This document shows, piece after piece, positions 15,014-24,329 of a stretch of DNA of 64,000 nt. The position numbers and the translations under genes are program-made. The stretch is from Shewanella avicenniae (GTDB lineage Bacteria > Pseudomonadota > Gammaproteobacteria > Enterobacterales > Shewanellaceae). The stretch is from contig NZ_CP071503.1 of NCBI RefSeq assembly GCF_017354945.1, positions 1,674,001 to 1,738,000 of the forward strand, written 5' to 3'. Position 1 is the stretch's first letter. The number at the start of each line of letters is the position of its first letter. Below the pieces are notes generated by a model. The model had not been told where the DNA came from. It worked only from the letters and a program-made list of their open reading frames with translations, and made no database searches.

Positions 15014-15757
15014 ATGAAAAAGCACATCATCGCCACCGTTATCGCTTCAACTTTGGTTTTTACTGCAACTGTGCCAGCCATGGCAGCAGAACATGCGCCC
15101 CACGCTGAAAAGCAGACGGCGATTGGTTTAGGCAGTGGTATGGCTGCCGGTGCGCTAGTTGGTGGTCCGGTTGGCGCAATCATTGGCGGTTTTGCTGGCG
15201 CACTTATGGGCAAGTCAGTTGCCGATGACGACTACATTCAAACCCAAGCCGACACAGTGGCTGAGCAGCAAGCGCAGATTGTGGCACTGAACCAACGTCA
15301 GCAATCATTAGAAACTCTGCAAGCCCAATACGCCGACGCTCAGCGGCAACTGAAATCGATTCAAACGGCGCGCGCCGCCAAATTGGAAGAGCTGACCATA
15401 GGCATGGATGTGCAATTTCGCACTGGCACTTATGAGATTGAACCGCATTTTGCCAAGCAGTTAGACGACATTGCCTTTGCCATGACTATGGCGCCTGAGT
15501 TGAGCTTAGATTTGGCCGGTTATGCCGATCGCCGTGGCGATTCCGATAAAAACTTGGCGTTATCTGAAGCGCGTGTCGCCGCAGTGAAAGCCTATCTGGT
15601 ACAGCGTGGTATTGCGAGTGACCGGTTAAATACCCAAGCATTTGGTGATACCGCCCCGTTGATGGCTGAGCAGTCTGTTGAGTCCAACTTCTTTGATCGT
15701 CGCGTGTCGTTACGTTTGCAAAGCCCTGATGCTGCCATGGCCGCTAACAGCAACTAA
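15014..15757 (+). CDS. pdsO: Sortase-associated OmpA-like protein PdsO
   Basis: A 247-residue envelope protein. The signal peptide is MKKHIIATVIASTLVFTATVPAMA. A glycine-zipper segment follows (GSGMAAGALVGGPVGAIIGG), then a coiled stretch rich in Q and L at about 75-120, then a C-terminal OmpA-like peptidoglycan-binding domain (FRTGTYEIEPHFAKQLDD, LAGYADRRGDSDKN, LSEARVAAVKAYL). This matches PdsO, the OmpA-like member of the dedicated sortase system. It starts the + strand operon; its TAA overlaps the first possible ATG of the sortase target gene. Probably anchored in the periplasm or outer membrane; a partner role for the sorted protein is inferred. Confidence 0.9.
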   Translation: MKKHIIATVIASTLVFTATVPAMAAEHAPHAEKQTAIGLGSGMAAGALVGGPVGAIIGGFAGALMGKSVADDDYIQTQADTVAEQQAQIVALNQRQQSLETLQAQYADAQRQLKSIQTARAAKLEELTIGMDVQFRTGTYEIEPHFAKQLDDIAFAMTMAPELSLDLAGYADRRGDSDKNLALSEARVAAVKAYLVQRGIASDRLNTQAFGDTAPLMAEQSVESNFFDRRVSLRLQSPDAAMAANSN

Positions 15758-18066
15758 TGCCAGCGTGGAGATGCTTAGCTATGGATAACCCAATGCATAC
15801 GGAACACACCCACGGCCAGCGCGACCACGCGCTGGCGGAGGTCGGCCAAACGAAACGCTTATTTCAGCCGATTTGGCGCAAAAAAGAGGAGGGTGTGGCT
15901 ACTGAGTGGCAAGATCAAGCGTGGTTCATCAACAGTGTGCTCAGTGCCGGATTGCTGCTGTTAGCGCTAACACTGCTGAATTTGATGAACTCGGTCAGTG
16001 CACTGGCGCAGGCGTCATTCACGCTGCAACCAAACCCGGATTGGCCGGGCAGTGGCACGCTGCAACTGTTCAGCGTCAATGGCGAAGTCACTGCGCCAAA
16101 ACTTACCACGCAAGTGGCTATGAACATCACAGGTTGGACTAATCGGGTCAGTGTGACTCAGCGTTATACCAATGTCAGTCAAGATTGGTTGCATGGCCGT
16201 TATCTGTTCCCGTTACCTGAAAACGCTGCAGTAGATTCGTTGCGAATGAAAATCGGTGAGCGACTAATTGAAGGGCAAATCCATCCAAAACAGCAAGCAA
16301 GAGAGATCTATGAACAAGCCAAACAAGCGGGTAAACAGGCATCGCTGCTAAGTCAGCAGCGGCCAAATCTGTTTACCTCAGAAGTGGCAAATCTTGCGCC
16401 GGGCGAAACCATTGAAGTGACTTTTAGCTATCAGCAGCAGGTGGATTATCGCGACGGGGCGTTATCGGTGCGCTTCCCGATGACCTACACCCCGCGTTAT
16501 CTGCCAAACGCTGACACTGCACAAGGGCAAGCGGCATTAGCTGAGATCTCCAGCCCGATGCTGGTACCTGCCTCAGCTTCCAATAGCGAGGACAGCACAG
16601 AGGCCGCGAGCGTGAGTATTAATGTGAGTCTCGATGCCGGTATGGCGTTGGCCAGCGCCGGTTCATCGAGCCACCAAATGACCTTATTTAGCTCAAACGG
16701 CACCCGCGAGCAACTGCGATTGGAAACCCCTGCGGTGGCCGACAGGGATTTTATCTTTGATTGGCAACCGGCAAATGGCGCCGCTCCGCAAGCGGTGTTG
16801 TTTAGTCAGCAGGGGCAAACACATGCAAGCCAAAATCCGTTTGCGGCAATGGCGAGCGAGCCCTCGACAACAGTTTCAGCGCCTTCAACCGCACAGCAAG
16901 ACTACAGCCTACTGATGTTGATGCCGCCGCAAGCGAAACCGCGCCATGAAGTGCGCCGTGAGTTGGTGCTGGTGGTGGATAAATCAGGTTCGATGAGTGG
17001 TGCGTCGATGCAGCAAGCGAAAGACGCGGTGCGATTCGCACTCACCAGTTTGCAGCCGCAAGATACCTTCAACGTACTGGCGTTTAGTAGTGATGTGTCG
17101 GCACTCTCACGCCAAAGCTTGCCTGCCACCGCCGCCAATATCGGTCGTGCGCAACAGTTTGTGCTGAATTTAGACGCCGATGGCGGCACTAATATCGCGG
17201 CAGCGCTGGAGCTCGCGTTACCAGCTGTGCAAGAGAATCAGTCAGATGTACTGCGGCAGGTGATTTTTATGACCGACGGCGCCGTGGGCAATGAGCAGGA
17301 GTTGTTTGATTTTATCGCTGCCCGGCTTGGCGACAGCCGCTTATTCACCGTTGGCATTGGCAGTGCGCCTAACGCTTACTTTATGAAACGTGCAGCCGCC
17401 GTTGGGCGAGGGACTTTTACTTATATTGGCAACACCCAGGAAGTGGCCAGCAAAACCGTGGCATTGTTGAATAAGATTGCCGCACCGGTGGTGACTGATG
17501 TGCAGATCCACAATGAAGATGGCACTGTGCCTGATTACTGGCCAGCGCGAATCCCCGATTTATATCTGGGTGAGCCTGTGGTGGTGAGTCTCAAACAAGC
17601 GGCAGGACGCCATCAAGCGCTGACGATTTCGGGCAATGTGGATGGCCAATTTTGGCAACAACAACTCAGCTTGACCCCAAGACAGCAAGATAGCGGCCTA
17701 GATCTGTTATGGGCACGGGCACAAATCGGTGCTTTGGAACTCAGTCAAGACGGCAGCAACCGTGAGCGCATTAAGCAGCAAGTGACCGCGTTGGCGCTTA
17801 AATATCATTTGGTCAGTACTTACACCAGCTTGGTGGCGGTGGATGTTACGCCGGTCAATCCCGATGCTGAGCAGAGTTTAACTGCGGATATCGCCAGCCG
17901 CATGCCGGCGGGGTGGGTTAAGCCGATGGGCGTGATGCCGCAGACCGGTACGAACAGCCGATTATGGCTGCTGATGGGGTGTGTGCTCGCACTGCTGGCA
18001 TGGGGGCTGATGTGGCTGAGTCGGCGCTCACGTGGCGCGCTTAATCAGAGCGTGAGTTCGATATGA
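15757..18066 (+). CDS. Sortase target protein with VIT and vWA domains and MPQTG sorting signal
   Basis: A 769-residue protein. An N-terminal membrane segment (about residues 53-78) acts as signal anchor. A VIT domain follows at about 100-230, then a vWA domain with a complete MIDAS start D408-KSGSMS, and at the C-terminus the sorting signal M727-PQTG-731, a hydrophobic helix (LWLLMGCVLALLAWGLMWL) and the basic tail SRRSRG. This is the LPXTG-like tripartite signal, with methionine in place of leucine. The VIT-vWA layout matches the marine proteobacterial sortase target family. The ATG 15757 overlaps the pdsO stop; ATG 15781 with GGAGA upstream is an alternative. The sortase gene overlaps its end by four bases, so they are coupled. 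Confidence 0.9.
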   Translation: MPAWRCLAMDNPMHTEHTHGQRDHALAEVGQTKRLFQPIWRKKEEGVATEWQDQAWFINSVLSAGLLLLALTLLNLMNSVSALAQASFTLQPNPDWPGSGTLQLFSVNGEVTAPKLTTQVAMNITGWTNRVSVTQRYTNVSQDWLHGRYLFPLPENAAVDSLRMKIGERLIEGQIHPKQQAREIYEQAKQAGKQASLLSQQRPNLFTSEVANLAPGETIEVTFSYQQQVDYRDGALSVRFPMTYTPRYLPNADTAQGQAALAEISSPMLVPASASNSEDSTEAASVSINVSLDAGMALASAGSSSHQMTLFSSNGTREQLRLETPAVADRDFIFDWQPANGAAPQAVLFSQQGQTHASQNPFAAMASEPSTTVSAPSTAQQDYSLLMLMPPQAKPRHEVRRELVLVVDKSGSMSGASMQQAKDAVRFALTSLQPQDTFNVLAFSSDVSALSRQSLPATAANIGRAQQFVLNLDADGGTNIAAALELALPAVQENQSDVLRQVIFMTDGAVGNEQELFDFIAARLGDSRLFTVGIGSAPNAYFMKRAAAVGRGTFTYIGNTQEVASKTVALLNKIAAPVVTDVQIHNEDGTVPDYWPARIPDLYLGEPVVVSLKQAAGRHQALTISGNVDGQFWQQQLSLTPRQQDSGLDLLWARAQIGALELSQDGSNRERIKQQVTALALKYHLVSTYTSLVAVDVTPVNPDAEQSLTADIASRMPAGWVKPMGVMPQTGTNSRLWLLMGCVLALLAWGLMWLSRRSRGALNQSVSSI

Positions 18067-18659
18067 ATCAAGCACGGATTTTACAGCTGGCAGCGCTAAC
18101 ACTGATGATGTTAGCGGCTACCGCATTGGCAAAAGGAGGCTATATGCAAGCCAAGGCGATGTTTGCTCAATATTTGATTGAGGAAGCCTGGGACAAAACC
18201 CTCAAAGATGGTGCGCCACATAAACCTTGGTTTTGGGCGGATACGCATCCCATCGCTAAGCTATGGATTGGCGATAATGAGCCTTTGTACGTACTTGCAG
18301 GTGCCAGTGGGCGCAATTTAGCCTTTGGTCCGGCGCAGCTGTTATCCAGCGCGCCAGCGGGCGAGGCCGGAAATACCGTCATTGCCGGGCATCGCGACAC
18401 CCATTTCGCCATTCTGGCGTACGCCAAGAAAGGCCAGCTTATTCAGCTACAAGCGATGGATGGCGCGCTGTACGACTACCGAATTCGCTCCACCATGATT
18501 GTGCATCAGTCGCAAACCCAATGGCTGCAAGATCAAGGCGAGCCTATGCTGACCTTACTGACGTGCTACCCATTTAATAGCTTAACCGCAGGGGCGGAAA
18601 TGCGCTTTTTGGTACAAGCAGAAGCATTAAAAATGACACTGTTGCAACATTCTGCGTAA
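18063..18659 (+). CDS. Class GN sortase
   Basis: A 198-residue sortase with one N-terminal membrane helix (LQLAALTLMMLAATALA). The catalytic triad is visible: H110 (IAGHRDTHF), C168 (LLTCYPF) and R181 (AEMRFLV). The sequence belongs to the Gram-negative class GN sortases. It overlaps the target gene by ATGA. It should cut the MPQTG motif of the target between T and G and join it to an unknown acceptor in the periplasm; acceptor and purpose in a Gram-negative envelope are not established. A strong terminator follows. Confidence 0.92.
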   Translation: MNQARILQLAALTLMMLAATALAKGGYMQAKAMFAQYLIEEAWDKTLKDGAPHKPWFWADTHPIAKLWIGDNEPLYVLAGASGRNLAFGPAQLLSSAPAGEAGNTVIAGHRDTHFAILAYAKKGQLIQLQAMDGALYDYRIRSTMIVHQSQTQWLQDQGEPMLTLLTCYPFNSLTAGAEMRFLVQAEALKMTLLQHSA

Positions 18660-18708
18660 CATAAGCGCCCGTGCCTTCACAGCTTTACTCGTCCGCGTTG
18701 TGCGATAA

Positions 18709-18740
18709 ATGGGAGCAATGGTAATATTGCCCCCATTTTT
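18709..18740 (+). terminator. Rho-independent terminator after the sortase operon
   Basis: ATGGGAGCAAT pairs with ATTGCCCCCAT (one mismatch) around a six-base loop, followed by five T residues. Confidence 0.75.
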
Positions 18741-18792
18741 ATGCACCTGATAAATCGGTTGCTGCTACTGGCGGCAACCTATAACGGACAGA

Positions 18793-19986
18793 ATGAATAA
18801 CACCGATTTTGACGATATTCGTCCCTATTTTGACACTGAAGTAAACGACGTTTTAGCGCGTGTTTTAGCCACACCCGACTTTATTCGCGCCATGGCGCAT
18901 CTGCGTTTTCCTAAGCTTGCGCGTATTGCGCCTTGGTTTGCTTATCCATTGGTGAGCTGGGGCTTAAAAAAGCGCGCCGCGAAACTCAATACGGTGCACG
19001 ATGTGCAACTGTTGGTGTTGCAATATCTTGAGCAGATGAAAGCGCGCACTGTGTCTGAAATGACCGTTTCAGGCATTGAAAATCTACCGAAAGATAAGGC
19101 CTGCCTGTTTATCAGTAACCATCGTGATATCGTGCTTGACCCAGCATTAGTGAACTATGCGCTGCATGAAAACGGGCAACGCACTATTCGCATTGCGGTG
19201 GGTGATAACTTGATGACCGAAAAATACGTCGAAGACCTGATCCGCGTGAACAAGAGCTTTGTGGTGAAGCGTTCTGCTAAAAGCCCTCGAGAAAAACTCA
19301 AAGCGTCGAAGCAGTTGTCCGCCTTTATCTATCAATCGCTGACAACAGATAACGAGCATATTTGGATTGCACAACGTGAAGGCCGCGCTAAAAATGGCGA
19401 TGATCGAACCAACCCTGCGGTGATCTCTATGTTGGGGCTTAATCGACCTAAAACCGAGCCGTTTGCCGACTATGTGAAATCACTCAATATCGTGCCAGTC
19501 GCGATCTCCTATGAATGGGACCCTTGCGATGTGGCGAAAGCGAAAGAGTTACATTGCCTTGCGGAATCAGGCTGTTACGCGAAACAAGATAGCGAAGATC
19601 TCGACAGTATTGTGGCAGGTTTTACCGGCCAAAAAGGCCATATTCATTTGGCATTTGGCCAACCGTTGCAAGCAGAATATGACTCTGCCGAAGCGGTGGC
19701 GGCGGCCATTAACGAGCAGATTTGGCAGCTGTATCTGGTGCAACCAAGCAACTTGATTGCCTATAAGCAGTTGCAGGATGCCACAGTAAAAGCGGCTACC
19801 GCAGCTGAGCAGCAAGCTTCACAATTGTTGGCAGCGCGGATGCAGGGGCTAAATGCCAAAGAGCAACAGCTGTTGTTGCAGATGTATGCTCAGCCGATTG
19901 TGAATCAACGCCATGAAGCGGTTGTAGACACTTGCACCGAAGACACGTTACAAGCATCTGCTGCTGAGCCAGAATTAGTGCTTTAA
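18793..19986 (+). CDS. Glycerol acyltransferase (PlsC-like domain)
   Basis: A 397-residue protein with a PlsC/LPLAT-type domain in the first 300 residues: LFISNHRDIVLDPALVNYAL contains the catalytic histidine block (NHRD form), and WIAQREGRAKNGDD is the second acyltransferase block. Family members transfer acyl chains to lysophosphatidic acid or related acceptors at the inner membrane. The last 80 residues are Q/A-rich and probably helical, without a known domain. The 3' end overlaps by four bases the 3' end of the convergent diguanylate cyclase gene. Exact substrate is not determined; a separate plsC is expected elsewhere. Confidence 0.8.
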   Translation: MNNTDFDDIRPYFDTEVNDVLARVLATPDFIRAMAHLRFPKLARIAPWFAYPLVSWGLKKRAAKLNTVHDVQLLVLQYLEQMKARTVSEMTVSGIENLPKDKACLFISNHRDIVLDPALVNYALHENGQRTIRIAVGDNLMTEKYVEDLIRVNKSFVVKRSAKSPREKLKASKQLSAFIYQSLTTDNEHIWIAQREGRAKNGDDRTNPAVISMLGLNRPKTEPFADYVKSLNIVPVAISYEWDPCDVAKAKELHCLAESGCYAKQDSEDLDSIVAGFTGQKGHIHLAFGQPLQAEYDSAEAVAAAINEQIWQLYLVQPSNLIAYKQLQDATVKAATAAEQQASQLLAARMQGLNAKEQQLLLQMYAQPIVNQRHEAVVDTCTEDTLQASAAEPELVL

Positions 19987-21008
19987 CCGCTAATTGGCAT
20001 TACTCGATTTCGACCTAAGCGTTTAGCCTCGTACAGCTGTGTATCAGCGCGTTCAACCAACTGTTCGAGGCTATCTTTGGGTTGCCACTCGGCCACGCCA
20101 AACGAGGCACTAATGTTGCCAATGGTGGCGTTTCTGCGGCGATCTTTCACTGATACTTTCTCAACACTGCGTCGCAGTGATTCCGCTTGATGACGCGCTA
20201 ACTGCATCTTGCTGCTTGGCAAAATAATCGCAAACTCTTCTCCGCCAAAGCGATAGATCTTCATGCCGTCGCGGCAACCCTCTTTCAGACGATTGGCCAC
20301 GGCTTTAAGCACTTGGTCACCCAACATATGACCATAGGTGTCGTTGATACGCTTAAAGTGGTCGATGTCGACCATCACAATACAGATGCCTTGCGGCATA
20401 TCATTAATCAACGCGGTAAAATCTAAGTCAAAGGCGCGGCGGTTATAACAACCGGTCAGGGCATCAAACATCGAATCTTTTTCAGCTTCAACCAACTTTT
20501 GCTGCAGGTTGGTGATCTCCTGTTGCGCTTTGCCTAATTGCTGCTGAAAGAATTCGGTGCGACTGAGAATTTCGTCGGAGTCTTTCACTAGTAAGCGCAC
20601 CATATCCATAATTTGGTCGAGGCTGGTGGCCTCCTGCTCAAGCTGATTCAACTTGCCGAAGTTTTTGTCGAGTTGTGCGCGAAATTCAGTTGTTCCTTCG
20701 CTGGTATCGCGAATCGATTGCGACAACTCGGTGGCCATTGCTTCCATACTTTGGCGCAGTTCGCGGTTATTAAGCTCTTGCTTACTGCCAATATGTTCGC
20801 GAAATAGCTGCTCTGCGGCTGACGGCGGGCAGGTTTGGTATTGGGTGACGATGGCATCCAACTGACCATTGAGCTGGGTGTTTTGCTCGCTAACATAGGT
20901 GTACCATAGCGCATAGTTGGTTGGCGTGGTCGGAATTTGGTATTTAAGCATCAGCGGCAGTGCTTTTTTCAGATATTGAGCGGCCTGTTGCAGTATAGAA
21001 AGCGCCAT
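19983..21008 (-). CDS. Diguanylate cyclase (GGDEF protein), soluble
   Basis: A 341-residue protein without membrane segments. The N-terminal 80 residues (ALPLMLKYQIPTTPTNYALWYTYV) are a helical region seen in several proteobacterial cyclases. A coiled coil runs at about 110-175. The C-terminal GGDEF domain has its signature GGEEF at 255-259 (YRFGGEEFAIIL), so it is expected to make c-di-GMP. An RxxD-type inhibitory site is not obvious. The gene is convergent with the acyltransferase gene and overlaps it by four bases. Output system cannot be told from context. Confidence 0.9.
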   Translation of the reverse strand: MALSILQQAAQYLKKALPLMLKYQIPTTPTNYALWYTYVSEQNTQLNGQLDAIVTQYQTCPPSAAEQLFREHIGSKQELNNRELRQSMEAMATELSQSIRDTSEGTTEFRAQLDKNFGKLNQLEQEATSLDQIMDMVRLLVKDSDEILSRTEFFQQQLGKAQQEITNLQQKLVEAEKDSMFDALTGCYNRRAFDLDFTALINDMPQGICIVMVDIDHFKRINDTYGHMLGDQVLKAVANRLKEGCRDGMKIYRFGGEEFAIILPSSKMQLARHQAESLRRSVEKVSVKDRRRNATIGNISASFGVAEWQPKDSLEQLVERADTQLYEAKRLGRNRVMPISG

Positions 21009-21146
21009 AAAAAGTCCTGAACTCTAGGTTGGTTGTGTTAGCAGCATCACAGCAGAACATTAGATTACAATTTTTATTTTAGCTGTCGTGTGAAGCAATT
21101 GCTGTCGAATGCTTGGCTGTTACAATGAATTGCTTTTTATAACAAT

Positions 21147-22751
21147 ATGAAGGAAAAGTCAGTGAAGTATTGTTCATTATTAGGTGTTGCGGGCCTAATG
21201 TTGGCGCCAATGTTATCTGCGGCACCATATCAATTTAACGAGTCAGCCTATCGTCAAGATGTGAAGACCCTTGCCAGCGACCAATTTGAAGGTCGTGCGC
21301 CTCTGTCAAAAGGTGAATTACTCACCGTGACTTATCTCGAAAAAACGATGAAAGAGATTGGTTTGGCACCTGCGTTTGGCAAAAGCTATCTGCAAAAAGT
21401 GCCAATGGCGAAAATTACCCCAACCAATCCAGACATGCAGCTGAGAATCGGCGATATGACCTTTAAGCTGGCGGATGATTTTATTGCCCGTACCGAGCAA
21501 ATCACTAAGCAAGTGGATGTGAAAGACAGCGAAGTGGTGTTTGTGGGTTATGGCATCAACGCGCCGGAATATGGTTGGAATGACTACGCGGGTATTGATG
21601 TCAAAGGTAAAACGGTCATCGTATTGGTGAACGACCCAGGCTTTGCCACACAAGATCCAAACGTCTTCAAAGGTAATGCCATGACCTACTATGGTCGTTG
21701 GACTTACAAGTATGAAGAAGCCGCGCGTCAAGGCGCCAAAGCGGTGTTTATCGTACATGAAACTGCACCTGCAGCTTACGGCTGGAACGTGGTTCGTGCT
21801 GGTGGCACCAGCACTCGCTACACCTTGGTGGATAAAAACGACAATATGTCAAAAGTGGGCATCATGGGCTGGATCCAGCACGATGTTGCACAAAAAGTTT
21901 TCGCTAAAGCCGGTATCGATTTTGACCAAATCAAGCACACTGCTGAAAAGCCAGGCTTTAAAGCGATGCCGCTGCATATGACTGCCAACTTAACCCTGAA
22001 AAACCACATTGAACGTGCCGAGTCACACAACGTGGCAGGGCTGCTGCGTGGCACTAAATATCCAGATGAATGGATTGTGATGCAAGCGCACTGGGATCAT
22101 CTCGGCAAAGAGATGGTTGACGGCAAAGAGGTGATTTACAACGGCGCGGTGGATAACGCTTCTGGCGTCGCTGGCGTGTTGGATTTGGCGCGTAACTTTA
22201 AGGCGTTAGCCGGTGAAGATGCGCCGGAACGTTCAGTGCTGTTTGCCAGCTTTACCGCGGAAGAAACAGGCCTGATTGGTGCGCAATATTTTGCTGAAAA
22301 TCCCCCTGTACCGACCAAGCAAATTGTGTCCTTGCTGAACATTGATGGCATGAATATGGGGCAGGGTGTTGATTACATCTTGCGTTACGGCGATGGCGTT
22401 TCTGAACTTGAAAAGTACATGGCCGATGCGGCGAAGAAACAAGGGCGTCATGTAAACCCTGACCCTCGTCCACAAAATGGATTGATGTTCCGCTCTGATC
22501 ACTTTGCCTTGGCCAAAGAAGGGGTTCCAGGCTTGCTGTTTATGAGCCTCGGCGATACCGACCCTGATTATATTCCGCATAAATATCATCAGGGTGCAGA
22601 CGATTACGAAGCGGGTTGGAAGCTCGAAGGCGTCCATCAGGATCTCGATTTGATCAGCGATGTTATCTACAAGCTGTCACATAACCGTGACTGGCCGAAA
22701 TGGCTGGAAGAATCAGACTTCAAAAAACGCCGCGCCCAAGATGGCCGTTAA
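21147..22751 (+). CDS. M28 family zinc metallopeptidase, secreted
   Basis: A 534-residue exported peptidase with signal peptide KYCSLLGVAGLMLAPMLSAA. A PA (protease-associated) insert is likely between residues 130 and 250. The metal ligands of family M28 can be seen in order: AHWDHLG, GAVDNASGVAG, TAEETGLIG, LNIDGMN and PHKYHQGADD. Enzymes of this family are aminopeptidases or carboxypeptidases in the periplasm or medium. A good SD is only moderately visible (AAGGAAAAG near the start). No linked transporter or pathway gene. Followed by a strong terminator. Confidence 0.88.
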   Translation: MKEKSVKYCSLLGVAGLMLAPMLSAAPYQFNESAYRQDVKTLASDQFEGRAPLSKGELLTVTYLEKTMKEIGLAPAFGKSYLQKVPMAKITPTNPDMQLRIGDMTFKLADDFIARTEQITKQVDVKDSEVVFVGYGINAPEYGWNDYAGIDVKGKTVIVLVNDPGFATQDPNVFKGNAMTYYGRWTYKYEEAARQGAKAVFIVHETAPAAYGWNVVRAGGTSTRYTLVDKNDNMSKVGIMGWIQHDVAQKVFAKAGIDFDQIKHTAEKPGFKAMPLHMTANLTLKNHIERAESHNVAGLLRGTKYPDEWIVMQAHWDHLGKEMVDGKEVIYNGAVDNASGVAGVLDLARNFKALAGEDAPERSVLFASFTAEETGLIGAQYFAENPPVPTKQIVSLLNIDGMNMGQGVDYILRYGDGVSELEKYMADAAKKQGRHVNPDPRPQNGLMFRSDHFALAKEGVPGLLFMSLGDTDPDYIPHKYHQGADDYEAGWKLEGVHQDLDLISDVIYKLSHNRDWPKWLEESDFKKRRAQDGR

Positions 22752-22780
22752 TCTCTAAGTTTACTTATTGATTAACAACA

Positions 22781-22820
22781 AAAAAGGAGACTCTGCTGTC
22801 ATTAGCTAGGTCTCCTTTTT
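22781..22820. terminator. Bidirectional terminator between M28 peptidase and maoP
   Basis: AAAAAGGAGAC pairs with GTCTCCTTTTT around an 18-base loop; A and T runs on both sides suit both converging genes. Confidence 0.8.
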
Positions 22821-22847
22821 AATGGGCATTATTGGTTACCCTGCCCA

Positions 22848-23297
22848 CTATTCCTCTTCAACGATTTCATCTGGCTCATCAACTGCTTCGGCCAAGGCGA
22901 TATCATCCTCAGCCAATTCAACTGATTCCGCTACCGCACGGCTTTTCAGCAGGGTAGTGCCAACAACCGCATAAAAAGGTTTTCCCATCGCTAATTTGAC
23001 GTACTTTTGCCACAGCTTTTCAATCATGGTGGCTGCCGCTACGCGACCATTGGCGGCATCAACAAAGTGTTGTTCCTCTTCATTGATGGCGGTACGACTA
23101 CCTTTCGCCAGTGCTTGCATGGCAACACCGTGGGCTTCTAACAGCTCGGCTTCTTTGTTGGTAAAGTCACCTGAGCGCTTAAAGCCATGTGGAAAATTAA
23201 CGTCATCATAAAAACGACGGTCAGATGAAAAACTAGTCGCAGTTTCTGCATTCACCAAAACTGCTTGAGCTAATGAAGTAGAAGTTGTGCTTAACAT
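22848..23297 (-). CDS. maoP: Macrodomain Ori organisation protein MaoP (YifE, DUF413)
   Basis: A 149-residue protein if started at ATG 23295-23297; the longer frame to 23429 would run over the divergent hdfR start. It matches E. coli MaoP/YifE: DRRFYDDVNFPHGFKRSGDFTNKEAELLE, then ITEEEQHFV-like NEEEQHFVDAANGR and KLWQKYVKL. The C-terminal 30 residues are acidic and lineage-specific. In E. coli, MaoP organises the Ori macrodomain together with the short DNA site maoS upstream of the gene. It is divergent from hdfR just as in E. coli, which supports the assignment. Confidence 0.9.
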   Translation of the reverse strand: MLSTTSTSLAQAVLVNAETATSFSSDRRFYDDVNFPHGFKRSGDFTNKEAELLEAHGVAMQALAKGSRTAINEEEQHFVDAANGRVAAATMIEKLWQKYVKLAMGKPFYAVVGTTLLKSRAVAESVELAEDDIALAEAVDEPDEIVEEE

Positions 23298-23409
23298 AGT
23301 CTCGACCCTTGCAAAAATTACCTTAACCGATGATTTGCAAGCAGAGTATTGGCTAGTATGATGCGTAAATAAATCAAAAAAATTTTGCCCGCACGTTGAA
23401 ATAATTTTT

Positions 23410-24255
23410 ATGGATACGGATCTACTCAAGACCTTTTTAGAAGTTTCTCATACTCGGCATTTCGGTAAGGCAGCAGATAATCTGTTTCTGACCCGCAGTG
23501 CTGTTTCGTTTCGCGTTAAGCAGTTAGAGACCATTTTAGGGGTCGAACTGTTTGAGCGGCAGCGCAATAATATTCAACCTACGCCCGCAGGCGAACGCAT
23601 GTTAGTCCATGCTGAAGCGGTGTTGATGGCTTGGGAGCGCGCTAAGCAAGATGTGTCGCTAAGCCAACATCAATCGGTGCAGTTGGCGATTGGTGCTGCA
23701 CCTAACTTGTGGGATGCCTTCCTGCAAGAGTTTCTGCAAAAGCTGCATCGCGGCATGGCTGGCATCTCGTTACGGACGGAAGTGCTAACGCAATCGGTGA
23801 TGACGCGGCAGTTAATGGAGCGCACGCTCGATATTGCCATCTCGTTCGATCCTCCCAAGTTGGAAGAGTTTGAACTGCTGCAAATTGGCGAAGTGGTGCT
23901 GACCTTGGTGAGTAGCGAACCGGCTGCCGCTATCGAAGATATCAAATCACGCCAATATATTAAGGTCGATTGGGGCACGGCGTTTAATATTCAGCATGCG
24001 CGAGATTTTGCCTTGTTGCCGCTACCTATTCTGCATACCGGCTCAGCGCGAATTGCGCTCGATTTTCTGCTCAACAATGGCGGAGCGGCATTTTTGCCGC
24101 GTAACATGGTATTGGCCGATGTTGAACGCGGCACGTTGCACTGGGTAGATAACGCGCCCTCAATCAGCCGCAATGTGTATGTGTCGTATCTCGCCAATAA
24201 CGAGCGTTTGAGCGAAATAGAACGCGCCGTCGATTTTTTACGACGTGGCGCGTAG
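23410..24255 (+). CDS. hdfR: LysR family regulator HdfR
   Basis: A 281-residue LysR-type regulator. The winged-helix DNA-binding domain is in the first 60 residues (MDTDLLKTFLEVSHTRHFGKAADNLFLTRSAVSFRVKQLE in total, with the helix-turn-helix AAD...SAVSFRVKQ), followed by a substrate-binding domain. N-terminal identity to E. coli HdfR is high, and the divergent maoP neighbour is the E. coli arrangement. In E. coli HdfR lowers flhDC and raises gltBD transcription; the targets here are not shown by the sequence. The 112-base gap to maoP probably holds both promoters and perhaps a maoS-type site. Confidence 0.9.
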   Translation: MDTDLLKTFLEVSHTRHFGKAADNLFLTRSAVSFRVKQLETILGVELFERQRNNIQPTPAGERMLVHAEAVLMAWERAKQDVSLSQHQSVQLAIGAAPNLWDAFLQEFLQKLHRGMAGISLRTEVLTQSVMTRQLMERTLDIAISFDPPKLEEFELLQIGEVVLTLVSSEPAAAIEDIKSRQYIKVDWGTAFNIQHARDFALLPLPILHTGSARIALDFLLNNGGAAFLPRNMVLADVERGTLHWVDNAPSISRNVYVSYLANNERLSEIERAVDFLRRGA

Positions 24256-24329
24256 CGCATCGCCGATTCGCGTTTTCTCACCCATTCGATCTTGCGTTAT
24301 TGCTGTGGCGCTTAAGTGCTTAAATGAGC

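Noticed and set aside
22848-23429. Longer form of maoP starting at 23429
   Set aside because: It would overlap the start of divergent hdfR, and the extra residues do not resemble the family.
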